Assembly: GCA_004151065.3 (NCBI GenBank)
Contig: NWUY0303930748.1
Span: 1-13,592 of the forward strand
Direction: 5' to 3'
DNA length: 13,592 bases
Source: Larix sibirica
Taxonomy: Eukaryota; Streptophyta; Pinopsida; Pinales; Pinaceae
Under the pieces are notes generated by a model, which did no database searches, had not been told where the DNA came from, and saw only the letters and a list, made by a program, of their open reading frames with translations. Both the position numbers and the translations under genes were made by a program. Shown one piece after another: positions 1-7,682 of the stretch (its first letter is position 1; each line of letters opens with the position of its first letter).

Positions 1-2
1 TT

Positions 3-374
3 ATGAGGCCCATTTTAGACCCCAAATTTACTCTGATGCCAAAATACATGACTATGCCCTTCGAGAATGTGGATCCAAAGAATCCAAGTTAGCCTGACCC
101 TGACTCTGTGCTCCTATGCGTGACAATAATTTTTCAAATTATAAACATGTCAAACAATATTTATGTTCATATTTCTTCACATTAAACATTAAATACACCG
201 TACTGGAACATTTAAATTACAATTGAATATACCTAAATGTGCATGGAATGGATGTGTGGCTCTGAAGTACACAAGCGAGATAGACAATGAATCTACACAC
301 ATGTGGTACGTCCAGTAGACCCATCAGAATGGCGTCTACTAGGGTTGGAACCATTGCCAACACCTTGATATGTC
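3..374 (+). pseudogene. Unidentified coding-like fragment, broken
   Basis: One plus-strand frame has two protein-like blocks separated by a stop-rich, AT-rich stretch. The first block (3-121) includes MTMPFENVDPKNPS, a TAG at 90-92, then PDPDSVLLC. The second (about 240-371) includes EWMCGSEVHKRD, a TGA, then VVRPVDPSEWRLLGLEPLPT, ending at TGA 372-374. The AT-rich stretch between them (about 122-238) could be a decayed intron, but no clear acceptor is visible. Residue choice, with many P, D and W, is unlike translated AT-rich spacer. I do not recognise the family, and it does not match the NB-ARC motifs that follow at 598. The piece may run past the left edge of the window. Seen: the frame and its stops. 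Inferred: that it was once coding. Confidence 0.3.
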
Positions 375-597
375 TCACGTCAATCCATCAGTGAGAAATG
401 AGAGATATATAGAGGACTTGGTATGGGATTTAATGCAATGGGTTAAAGTAATTGTAAAAGTATAATAAAATTTTGAAAGACAAACTATCAAAGAAGGAAA
501 AATGTGATACTATTATGTAATAAATAGAAAATTTTCTTTTTGAAAGAAGCAAGCACAGGTATTAAATGTTATTTCAACAATGGTTCAAAAATGGGGT

Positions 598-1089
598 ATT
601 AAATGCATTGAGGAGAGAACATGCATGGTTGTGTGTGGAAAGTGTTGATGGCATCCCCTTGTTATCAAAGCAATTGGCAGGTCAATTGCGGGCATTACTG
701 GTCCAAAAGAGTGGGAGTTTGTAGTCGAGAGGCTGCCAAACGCCGAAGGCTAAGACCTTCGAGAATCTCTCTATGATCCCATCAGGTGGGGTTATGACAC
801 ACTAGCTAGGTACGGCGTCAATTTGTAGTTGTGCTTTATAAACTTATATGTCTGTTTAGAAGACCATATCATCTTGTTCGAACATGCCATTAGGTTGTTT
901 ATAGGCAAAGGGATACTTGTAAGCAAGAATGTGCAAGATGATCATAGCCACAACCCATTTGAGGATAGAAGTATCTTTATCCCATTTGTTTCTATGCCTC
1001 TACATTGCGTTCCAACTTCCAAGAGAATCTTTGACATTGAGCACCTTGAAAACTTACCATTTAATTCCATGCTCCTTGAAAATTTGTAA
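598..1089 (+). pseudogene. NLR (NB-ARC) disease-resistance gene fragment, decayed
   Basis: This is a remnant of the nucleotide-binding domain of an intracellular plant immune receptor. In one continuous frame it shows a degenerate GLPL motif region (HPLVIKAIGRSIAG, from 652), then TGPKEWEFVVERL, LYDPIRWGYDTLARYGVNL and LCFINLYVCLED, followed by an ARC2-like RLFIGKGIL and the acidic SKNVQDDHSHNPFE. This is the usual order from GLPL through RNBS-D, as in conifer NLRs. Three in-frame stops interrupt it: TGA 646-648, TAA 751-753 and TAG 826-828. The P-loop, kinase-2 and MHD motifs are not visible, so both ends of the domain are missing. From about residue 60 after the last stop (near 1005) similarity fades. 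An LRR fragment in the same orientation lies at 6251-6436. Family assignment is from remembered motifs, not a search. Non-functional. Confidence 0.75.
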
Positions 1090-1940
1090 TGCCAAATTAA
1101 CAATGCATTCTACAATTATATTATTAGCCATGTCAAACAATGCAAAATGATAAGAAAATTCACTCTATGGTTTGGATGCGTAATCCCAGTACCATATCAA
1201 CCATACCTGAGCCAAATCAAGAGATTTCTACATATATGTCCATCACTTTAATATTTATTCAATTTCAAATATGTTAGTAGCTCACTACATGGTTAATTTG
1301 TTGGTGATGCCAATTAGCAAAAAAAAAACTATTTACAAAATTCTAGTCCAACTTCATGGAAATTCTATGGTATGTTAACCCACATAGATTCAATAATAAT
1401 AACTCTACCCATTCATAAAAGTGTCTTATATGCTCAAACTATGTTCCAAAAAGGGTACATTTCCCTTCATTTCTATCCATGATACAAAATAAAAGGTACA
1501 ACAACCAGGCCCTACAAACAACACATACAACAAAAATACAATAAGAAACAAACATAAGCTTGGCCCAGAATCCTAGTGCTTGTTCACACTAGTTGCAAAA
1601 TAATTTTAGATTAAAAAAAAGTATCAGATTAACGACATGGTTAGCTAGCTATAAACTAGAATACCATACTAGGCCATATGTTATAGTATTCTAGTAGCAT
1701 ATACAACAAAAATAGGTCATTCAACAAAAATACAAGTAAAAAACAAAAAGAAAAGGTACAATTATCAATCCCTACAGCTCCATAGAGTGTCAATTTAGCT
1801 CAAAAGGAAACAAAATGTTCAGAAAGGAAATCAATGTAGGAGGGATAATAAAGGATCTTAAAAGTTGCATCATGATTATAGACTTTGATGCAAGCCATAT
1901 ATCAAGGCAATCACTAAATAATTATGCCCTCTAAAAGAGG
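1090..1940. other. AT-rich spacer with degenerate A-rich repeats
   Basis: No gene is seen. Two similar A-rich blocks occur at 1491-1554 and 1719-1780. Each contains AAAAGGTACA followed by a CCCTACA word, plus a CAACAAAAATACAA block, but in opposite order in the two copies. Toward the right end this stretch is probably the decayed internal region of the minus-strand LTR element whose primer-binding site is at 1941-1952, because the internal region of that element must run leftward. No gag-like frame could be read. Confidence 0.4.
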
Positions 1941-1952
1941 GCACTGATACCA
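1941..1952 (-). other. Primer-binding site of a minus-strand LTR retrotransposon
   Basis: On the minus strand this reads TGGTATCAGTGC, one mismatch from TGGTATCAGAGC, the complement of the plant initiator-Met tRNA 3' end used as primer by many plant LTR retrotransposons. A five-base gap separates it from the TG at 1958 that could begin the LTR as written on the plus strand. The orientation predicts internal sequence to the left and the 5' LTR to the right. Confidence 0.55.
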
Positions 1953-1957
1953 ACTAA

Positions 1958-2176
1958 TGATGGGGAAGCTCTATGGAATTTTCTGTCTATATATTGCATA
2001 GACTTTTTCCATACATTTTTTTCTAAAATATGGCACTAAATATAGAGATAAATCTTCAACTTTTATAGCTCTACCCTAAGAGAAACCACCCTGTCAAACA
2101 AAAATTCCCAAGTACTAAAAATAACATGGTGTTGTAAACCCATTCAAAATAAACAAAATATATTCAGTGCTCATCA
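1958..2176 (-). mobile_element. Candidate short LTR next to the 1941 primer-binding site
   Basis: The stretch starts TGATG and ends CATCA, a perfect 5-bp terminal inverted repeat of the TG...CA kind expected of an LTR, and it lies beside a primer-binding site. At about 219 bp it would be a short LTR, in the size range of small non-autonomous elements. A TATA-like string on the minus strand (CAATATATAG, around 1986-1996) sits very near the primer-binding end, which is unusual. No second copy was recognised in the window, so the right boundary rests only on the inverted repeat. An ordinary LTR with a different right end is equally possible. Confidence 0.35.
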
Positions 2177-2746
2177 CAATACCATTATTTCACCTTCAAT
2201 TATTACTATTTACTTCCCTGCCAAATTTAAAAGTGGTGATGGATATGTTTTGAAAGTGGACCCACATGTACAACTTTGAGATGAGATAATGTATAATTCA
2301 ATGCAATGATTGTCAAGTCGCCCTAACCATGTATCTCAGCCATACTAGATTTGAGATGGTGATTGTTATCCCCTAACTCAAGGAAGGAATCTATGAAAGA
2401 TGCATCATTGATACCCTAGAATCTTGGGTGCATTGAATGATAACCATTTTATTTTTTAATTAATGTACATTTATCTGTGTGTAAGAAGTAGAGATCACAG
2501 GGTTCTATGAAGACAAGTCCGCGGCATTCTATACTCTATGCATTAATCATAACTTAAACTTTGCATTAGATAAGTTGAACAAAATCATTAGTGATGAAAA
2601 CACTTCTAGACAACTATTCTATAATCATCGAGTTTGCCACAAGCAACCATGTCTCGGACTATTTTTTTACTTTGGAATCGTTGGAATTAGCTAACATTAC
2701 ATCAATTAGAAAAGGGTCAAAAAGTAGGAAATCGTGCTTAGATCAT
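2177..2746. other. AT-rich spacer, nothing recognised
   Basis: No gene, repeat or regulatory signal could be supported. A plus-strand frame at 2591-2806 has a start and about 70 codons, but its residues match no family I know and its 3' end lies in the tandem repeat that follows. Confidence 0.3.
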
Positions 2747-2896
2747 ATTAAGAGAGGCATAATTCGACGAACTGGAGTAAAATCCACTCATCCAAAAGTA
2801 AATTAAGAGGGACATAATTAGGTGAATTGAGGGAGTACCACCCATTAATCCAAAACTAAATTAAGAGGCGCATCAAATACTAATGTTGAGTACCAC
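2747..2896. repeat. Tandem repeat, 55-58 bp unit, about 2.6 copies
   Basis: Units begin with ATTAAGAG at 2747, 2802 and 2860. The first two full units (55 and 58 bp) share ATTAAGAG, a CATAATT word, GGAGTA and ATCCAAAA-TAA near the end. The third copy is cut short after GAGTACCAC. Substitutions and small indels separate the copies, so the duplication is not recent. Confidence 0.65.
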
Positions 2897-3844
2897 AAAA
2901 TCATTTCTTTGGACCAAGGGCATATGGTTATGGATAGAGCATCGGTAATATAACTAAATTGCAGGAACTCTTTGTGTCAACATAGAGTATCTTTCATATA
3001 GAAATTTTTTATACATTACATTTTGTCCCTATGGAAAGAGTAATGATTAATGAAGTGTACGAGTTGTGAACTGTAAGGAACTCTAAGTCAAGCATGGAAG
3101 TAGTCCAAACTAGATACACAATGAGAAACAAGACAAGAAAAAAATGCACATGGTCAGAGGTGCCAACCAATTGAATAAATCAACCAAAGCAACATGGAAA
3201 GGGAGAAATGAGAGTAGGGATGTTTGGGATGTTTCCCTATTGCATAATAAATAAACCATAATGTACTAGTGACAAGAGGGATCTGATGCATCACAAAGAT
3301 AAATTCATTGATCAATGCAAGTGACCCACTCACCTTTGTGAGGATATAAATAATTGTGTCTTCCATATGTAGACGTAAGCATGGATGCAAGCAAGAAATC
3401 ATAAGTAAGTATCAAATCAAACGAAAACCAAGAATATGTCGATAAATCACATCATCATGCAAACAAAGAGAAGTGATCAATCAATTCTATGTTGGAAAGA
3501 GAAGGGAAACAAGGTGGTAAGATAATCAAATAAGAACATGCAACCTATTTGATGTAGTAAATGATAATATATATTATAAAGGAATGAAGGAACTAAAAAA
3601 ATGGAGTAACAAGTTATGCTTGCACTCACCTAGAAGTGATTATGTAACATGTTGCAAATTTAATATGTTGATGGACAAACAATCAACTCAAGATGTTTAG
3701 GCTACATGTCTAGTAAGAATCTACATAAAATATCTCAAACAAGTGCATAAACCTCAATATTTAAATATTTTTGGATGTCTCTAATTTAATATGAGGATAA
3801 TCAACAAATAACAAAGATCGTGTAGAAGTAAAATGAGTTGAGGC
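2897..3844. other. Non-coding or fully decayed stretch
   Basis: Nothing firm is seen. A minus-strand frame at 3154-3402 (82 codons) is hydrophobic but matches no family I know. Near 3762 a plus-strand frame reads PQYLNIFGCL before a stop. This resembles the end of a copia integrase core, but it stands alone and is too short to call. Confidence 0.3.
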
Positions 3845-4138
3845 ATGGCTACAAACTTCCCAAAAATCAATGAGTTGTTGGAAAAATAAGAGGGAATCCA
3901 AGTAGAGGATGGTACAAAATCACTGAGATGTAATGTGTCATTTAAGGATCATATGATAGTACATTACTCAATTGTACTATTCACAACTTGTGGTATATAG
4001 AAATTGACACCAATAATGACAAAACTCAATTGGTCCTTGAAAGAGAAAGCTATTGTCCAAGCTTGGCTTTAGTGTGAGATTGAACAAATGAATCCATCCA
4101 ACTCTTACCTCCTACTTTGGTTGAACATCAATGGATGA
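3845..4138 (+). pseudogene. Possible phi-class glutathione S-transferase fragment, broken
   Basis: Glutathione S-transferases are cytosolic enzymes that join glutathione to electrophiles. This plus-strand frame of 98 codons has three internal stops (near 3887, 3998 and 4070). It contains VEDGTKSL, like the end of the N-terminal thioredoxin fold (consensus LEDGD-LFESRAI). About 40 residues later comes SLKEKAIVQAWL, a stop, then CEIEQMNPSN, like the first helix of the C-terminal domain (KEKAIVQQWLEVEAQ-NP). Order and spacing are close to those of the family, but the segment between (FESRAI region) is not recognisable, and the catalytic N-terminus and the rest of the C-terminal domain are not found. 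Seen: the frame and stops. Inferred: the family, from a short stretch only. It could be chance. Confidence 0.35.
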
Positions 4139-4377
4139 CAAAAGTTAGTGTTAGCACCAAGTTGAAGAGATGTTTATTCTCAATATGGGACAAGCCCAAT
4201 CAATTATATCATCTAGCATACGAAAAATTCTTAATCATAAGGCCAATTGGGCATGCCAAGTTATCATGAACAAATAGGCTAAGACAATACAAGGTTGGGA
4301 AACAAGGTAAACTAAAGGAGACTGATTCTATACAATTACAAAAAATCAACAAAGATTAAAACCTATGAAACAAACTA
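4139..4377 (+). other. Possible decayed 3' continuation of the 3845 fragment
   Basis: A second plus-strand frame stays open from about 4130 to the TGA near 4267 (WMTKVSVSTKLKRCLF, then LAYEKFLIIRP). It could be the frameshifted C-terminal part of the preceding gene relic, but no clear motif supports that. Confidence 0.15.
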
Positions 4378-4552
4378 GCAAGAGGAAGGAAGGAGAAGGG
4401 AAGGTAGCAAACCAAGTAGGAGAAAAATAGAGAAGGATAAAGGCTACAAGAAAAGGTCAAAGGTGGATCTTGAGGCATGCTACATGGATATAAGTGAGAT
4501 ATGGGTTGAGGGAAGAAATAGGTAAAGGAAAAGAAGACGGGAGAAAAAACCA
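4378..4552 (+). repeat. Purine-rich strand-asymmetric tract
   Basis: The plus strand is made mostly of A and G, with runs such as AGAGGAAGGAAGGAGAAGGG near 4381 and GAAAAGAAGACGGGAGAAAA near 4530. In 4381-4440 only about 7-8 of 60 bases are pyrimidines. The open frames on the minus strand here (4356-4639) are Ser/Pro/Phe/Leu-rich by-products of this bias and not genes. Confidence 0.6.
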
Positions 4553-4784
4553 CCTAGATGCAATCAACATGTCAAACAAATGATATGGGTCCAATTTCAA
4601 GGAAGGTATACGTTGATAAAATGTTGTTAGGTTGGTCATGGCCTAACATGAAGAAGGGCCAAAAAGCATAATAATATGAAGGAATGGTAACACACTATGC
4701 AAATGCAATCATGATGCCAAAAACCCTAAAGGTGTCCATTTTCTTGAAAATTGACACTATAAATTCTTTTGAGACACTAAGACA
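4553..4784. other. Spacer, nothing recognised
   Basis: No gene or repeat could be supported between the purine tract and the unidentified frame at 4785. Confidence 0.3.
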
Positions 4785-5129
4785 ATGAAATCCCCAAAAG
4801 ATGCAAAAGAGAAACATGAAAGGGGGAAAGAGGCATTAAAAAAAGTAAATTATCCTTGCTCCCAAGAATTAGTCCTAATCCTATTAGGTGCCTCAACTCA
4901 TTTTGATGCCCTACTAGGAAAATTGAAATTTCACTCGTAAAATGAGGCTACTTAATTTCAACAATCCAATTTTATCTTAGATCTACCCCATGCAATTAAA
5001 AGCTTGAATATCAATGCTTTCAATAATGTTAATGTTGACAATTTGGAATCCTTTCTCTTATTGAAGTCATTTGAATGCCCATTATTTCTTTATTATCTAT
5101 GGCTAATTGTACTTTTTCCAAACTTATAA
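4785..5129 (+). pseudogene. Unidentified decayed reading frame
   Basis: From ATG 4785 to TAA 5127-5129 a single plus-strand frame of 115 codons has only two internal stops (near 4938 and 4953), which is few for DNA this AT-rich. The start is charged (KSPKDAKEKHERGKEALKK) and is followed by SQELVLILLGASTHFDALLG. After the stops come ILDLPHAIKSLNINAFN and a hydrophobic tail. I do not recognise the family. A second coding-like stretch in another frame follows from 5147 (KRYRKLLALWKSELEM, a stop, then KNILENLRKHKKLILEF), perhaps after a frameshift. It could be a gag-like or a host-gene relic. An overlapping minus-strand frame (5029-5337) seems less likely to be real. Confidence 0.3.
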
Positions 5130-6004
5130 CTTTAGGGGATTCACTTTCCACAAAGAGATATAGGAAGTTGCTTGCATTGTGGAAGTCAGAACTAGAAATG
5201 TAAAAAAACATTTTAGAAAACCTTAGAAAGCATAAAAAATTAATATTGGAGTTTACATGTGGAGAAGTGCTTGTAAATATCAAGAAATTGAAAATAATAT
5301 GAAGTGGAACCGGAAGGAACAAACTACACATGGACAACTAATAGATACTCTGGAAGAGATAGTCAGTTATCCACCACAAAATTTGTTTGAAACCCATTGC
5401 TCTTTTTTAAAATCATGTTTTTATTATTTCTTTTGCTTTTGATGAGTTTTTGGATGTTTCTAAATTGAAAACATGGCTTACAGTTTTTATAGCTTTAAAT
5501 AATGTACAGAATCTGCTAGTCCTTTGACATATGCTATGAAACAGTTTTAGAACAAGTTTAATCGAGGAATGCAATGTAATGTGCCAACTCTATTCCTTGT
5601 TTCTAAATTTTATCTACCTGCTTGATGGTTGTATTATTTTCTAAGCTGCTACTCTATTTAGAAAGTTAGAACATAGTAGCAATAACATAGTAGCAATTAA
5701 ACATGATCATGATTACAACTATTTCTTCTGGATGTTATTATATCTATTTCTCATTTTCTCTATATTCTATCTAATTTAATGGTAGCTAATTATTCTGAAG
5801 ATTTTTTGTGTGGCCATGGGTCTTATATAATGTTGACTTCAAGGTGTTCTTAGGGAAACCCAAGATCACAATCTGGGAGGTGCTATAGCACACTTCTTCA
5901 ATTATGCGGGTTTTGTTGTATAACCAATTGACTTATTTGGCCCGCAATAGAGTTAATCGCAACCTAGGAGGTGGAACCAACCACACCATCAAGTAACACC
6001 TATG
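5130..6004. other. AT-rich intergenic or decayed DNA
   Basis: Apart from the short lysine-rich frame starting at 5147, no gene, LTR end or repeat is recognised. The base mix becomes less AT-rich after about 5850, which suggests a change of sequence origin before the frame that leads into the LRR fragment. Confidence 0.3.
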
Positions 6005-6250
6005 ATGCCAATGAATAACAGAGAAAACCACACCTACCAAATGCACCTAGAAAAGCACCTATAGGAGGAGAACGCCTACAGGAATAACACCCCTATGCAA
6101 CTGGTCGAGATTGTCCATCAAAAGGGTGTCGATTTTGTCAAATTTAACTAGAAAAGAATGCCCAAAATGTACACAAAGGTTGATTGGCCTCGCAATATTT
6201 GAAGGAAAGGGACAAGCAATAATTAATTTTACCGATTTAGAGCAGTAAAA
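6005..6250 (+). pseudogene. Unidentified frame running into the LRR fragment
   Basis: From ATG 6005 a plus-strand frame with four internal stops reads straight, in the same frame, into the LRR segment at 6251. Readable blocks are NNRENHTYQMHLEKHL, TPMQLVEIVHQKGVDFVKFN and KRMPKMYTKVDWPRNI. These do not look like NLR sequence and I do not recognise them. Either this is a decayed retroelement or gene piece that lies next to the LRR relic in the same frame by chance, or it is a fused relic. Confidence 0.25.
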
Positions 6251-6436
6251 ATGGAGAGTAAGTTCAGTAAATTACAAAATTTGAGTTCACTTAAGTTGGA
6301 GGGAGGCCACAAGTTAGAGGAGCTTCCAAATTTACATAAGCTTCAACTCAATTGTTCTAAGTTAAAGAAGTTTCCTAAATTTGGTGAAACAACCTATGTT
6401 GACGAGGCAAATTTCCATATACCTGTAAAAGGATAA
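6251..6436 (+). pseudogene. Leucine-rich-repeat fragment of an NLR resistance gene
   Basis: This 61-codon open stretch shows two LRR units: KLQNLSSLKLEGGHKLEELP, then NLHKLQLNCSKLKKFPKFGE. The L-xx-LxLxGCxKLxELP pattern is that of the C-terminal repeats of plant NLR immune receptors, and in conifer NLRs a KKFP-EFGE block follows in this way. The expected Cys of the first repeat is Gly here, and the second repeat has lost several residues (NLHKLQ-LNCSKL instead of a full spacer). After about residue 47 the similarity stops and the frame ends at TAA 6434-6436. The orientation and domain order fit the NB-ARC relic at 598-1089, so the two may be parts of one gene pushed apart by insertions. The ATG is probably only an internal Met. 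Confidence 0.6.
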
Positions 6437-6446
6437 TAACCCTACA

Positions 6447-6952
6447 AAACCGAACATGGGTGGACCTGTGTGGTTGTGTGGTTGGTCTATTCCGTCTTTT
6501 GGATTGTTGGTTTGTTATGTCATTGTGACTGCAACTCAGGTCCCTAGGTCTACTTCCACCATGTCCGAATGAACAAATATTTGCAAGGCCCGGGGATGAA
6601 ATTTCTCAACTTTATATAAAAAGAAAACTCTCGAACGAGAGTTCACACAAAGAATCCTACCTTTTGGACGAGAGATTTTAAATTCTCGGTTAAAATCTAT
6701 ACCTGATATTTTGGAAAAAAATAGCCCAAAATCTCAACTGAGAAAATTTCAAACTCTCAGCTGAGAAATTTTTCAACCTCAAGGAAGCTCTCGCCCAAAA
6801 AATAATAATTTCTCATTCAAGAAAATTAAAATCTCTCTGTCGAGAAATTGTGTTGTCTCTTTTATCGGCCGAGAAATTCAATTTTACATACCAACTGCAC
6901 CCCTTTTGCAAAAAAGTGTTACCCAAATTCGCATTTTCACCCATGTCTGTTT
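6447..6952. mobile_element. Candidate non-autonomous element with short inverted ends
   Basis: The left edge reads AAACCGAACATGGGTG (6447-6462). The reverse complement of the right edge (6938-6952) reads AAACAGACATGGGTG. The 9-base core ACATGGGTG is perfect, with one mismatch and one indel outside it. The right edge falls where gag similarity in the neighbouring gypsy relic stops (about 6945), and the left edge falls just after the LRR fragment. The interior holds the dyad array and no transposase. No clean target-site duplication is visible; a CAAAAC word lies near both ends but not at matching offsets. The inverted ends could be chance, so the element is a hypothesis. Confidence 0.3.
6604..6879. 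repeat. Array of short palindromes, core TCTC-N4-GAGA
   Basis: About ten dyads share the form TCTCGGCCGAGA followed by AATTT. The best copies are AACTCTCG-AA-CGAGAGTT (6626-6643, perfect 8-base arms), TCTCAACTGAGA (6732-6743), TCTCAGCTGAGA (6755-6766, fully palindromic), TCTCTGTCGAGA (6834-6845) and TCGGCCGA before GAAATT (6865-6872). Weaker copies lie near 6604, 6662, 6684, 6789 and 6811. TCTC starts at 6732, 6755, 6789, 6811, 6834 and 6856, so steps are mostly 22-23 bases with one of 34. A step of 48 between 6684 and 6732 suggests a lost copy. It behaves like a minisatellite whose unit is a palindrome. It is not a CRISPR array, since units are short, variable and nearly adjacent. Confidence 0.75.
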
Positions 6953-7322
6953 CAAAACATTCATAAAGATCAGAAACAAATTGTATCCAAGCAATATAAC
7001 CCTTGTAGGATTTCTTGTGCCATTGCCACCATTGTTGATATTCAAGATCTATATATAAGACACCCACTCTAAGTTTTATCATATTGCCTGTGATGCCATG
7101 CAAAGAAAAGTAATGTTCCATCTGAGTGACCCATCATGCGGGGTTTTCCCCTTCAAATTTGGTGAGATCAAATTTAGGAAGCATGTGCCACCTGTGAGTA
7201 ATTAGATCATGGACATGTGGAGTGGAGTGAGGCCCATGGGGATTGGATGAATCAACTCCTTCCTTGTGGGAATTTTTTTCTCTTTGTAGGTATCTTGAAG
7301 ATGATGAAGGAAAGTGTGTCAT
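6946..7322 (-). pseudogene. gag: Ty3/gypsy-type retrotransposon gag, broken by a stop
   Basis: Gag forms the virus-like particle of the retrotransposon in the cytoplasm. The minus strand reads LPKFDLTKFEGENPA, an in-frame TGA (7136-7134), then WVTQMEHYFSLHGITGNMIK and YQQWWQWHKKSYKGYIAWIQF followed by VSDLYECFETD. This is the pattern of the plant retrotransposon gag domain (W-x-HxYF, then the WWQWHK-type helix and the W-x-xFxxxLxxRF helix). A GGA to TGA change would explain the stop. The N-terminal part is a Ser/His-rich linker beginning at an ATG at 7322 that has an upstream in-frame stop. Similarity ends at about 6945, where the candidate inserted element begins. The rest of gag and all of pol are absent. 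Non-functional. Confidence 0.7.
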
Positions 7323-7330
7323 TAATTAGG

Positions 7331-7477
7331 TTAGTTGGTCAAAAAACAACTCCAATTTGGTATGCTTGCCACGGATGTCATCGGGATTTTGTTAGAGGAG
7401 TGGTTGTGGTTTAACTTGTGTGACAACTCATCATATAGTGTTTCCAATTGGGAAAAATTTTGGGAGAGCTCACCTCC
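7331..7477 (-). pseudogene. Frameshifted N-terminal part of the gypsy gag
   Basis: Just upstream of the gag fragment, in a different minus-strand frame, a 48-codon open stretch reads ELSQNFSQLETLYDELSHKL and then NHNHSSNKIPMTSVASIPNW, ending at TAA 7333-7331. A short coiled-coil-like helix followed by a Ser/Asn-rich linker is common ahead of the gag domain in plant gypsy elements. The frame change relative to 7322 implies at least one indel between the two parts. The assignment rests on position and composition more than on a motif. Confidence 0.4.
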
Positions 7478-7593
7478 TCAAGCCTTATCCACCGCAAGAA
7501 ATGGGTCCACAAAAAGGGGTACGGAAGAGTGGTGCCAAGGTGATCATCACAGTGCAAAGGATGTGGTGAAATAAGGGTTTAGGAAAAACCCAA

Positions 7594-7615
7594 TCTCTCT
7601 CTCTCTCTCTCTCTC
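7594..7615. repeat. (TC)11 microsatellite
   Basis: An uninterrupted TC dinucleotide run of 22 bases (GA on the minus strand). It lies in what would be the 5' leader of the gypsy relic, between the possible primer-binding site near 7670 and gag. Confidence 0.95.
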
Positions 7616-7665
7616 ATTTACTTGGCTTCCAAAGGCCTAAGGTTGAGGAAGTGAGTCAGGCGCTA

Positions 7666-7682
7666 TAGCTCTATGATATACT
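7666..7682 (-). other. Possible degenerate primer-binding site of the gypsy relic
   Basis: The minus strand reads GTATATCATAGAGCTAT here. It can be aligned with the initiator-Met primer-binding word GGTATCAGAGCTAT if a two-base insertion and a few substitutions are allowed. Its place about 190 bases upstream of the gag-like frame is right for a 5' leader. The match is weak. If it is real, the element's 5' LTR would lie to the right from about 7690. Confidence 0.25.

Noticed and set aside
27-41. ACTCTGATGCCAAA, similar to a minus-strand primer-binding site
   Set aside because: Two mismatches, no LTR-like edge beside it, and it lies inside a protein-like frame.
3154-3402. 82-codon hydrophobic minus-strand ORF
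   Set aside because: No motif, no supporting context. Hydrophobic content is expected from AT-rich DNA.
3745-3790. PQYLNIFGCL frame resembling the end of a copia integrase core
   Set aside because: A single short motif followed at once by a stop. No other integrase or reverse transcriptase motif lies nearby on the plus strand.
4356-4639. Two overlapping minus-strand ORFs rich in Ser, Pro, Phe and Leu
   Set aside because: They are by-products of the purine-rich plus strand and have no domain.
6604-6879. CRISPR-like array
   Set aside because: Units are 12-18 bases, variable and nearly adjacent, and the region is plant nuclear DNA.
6813-6945. C-terminal 40 or so residues of the minus-strand ORF as part of gag
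   Set aside because: After FETD the residues no longer fit the gag domain and are read from the dyad array.
6848-7574. Several plus-strand ORFs over the gag region
   Set aside because: They lie opposite the clear minus-strand gag and show no motif.
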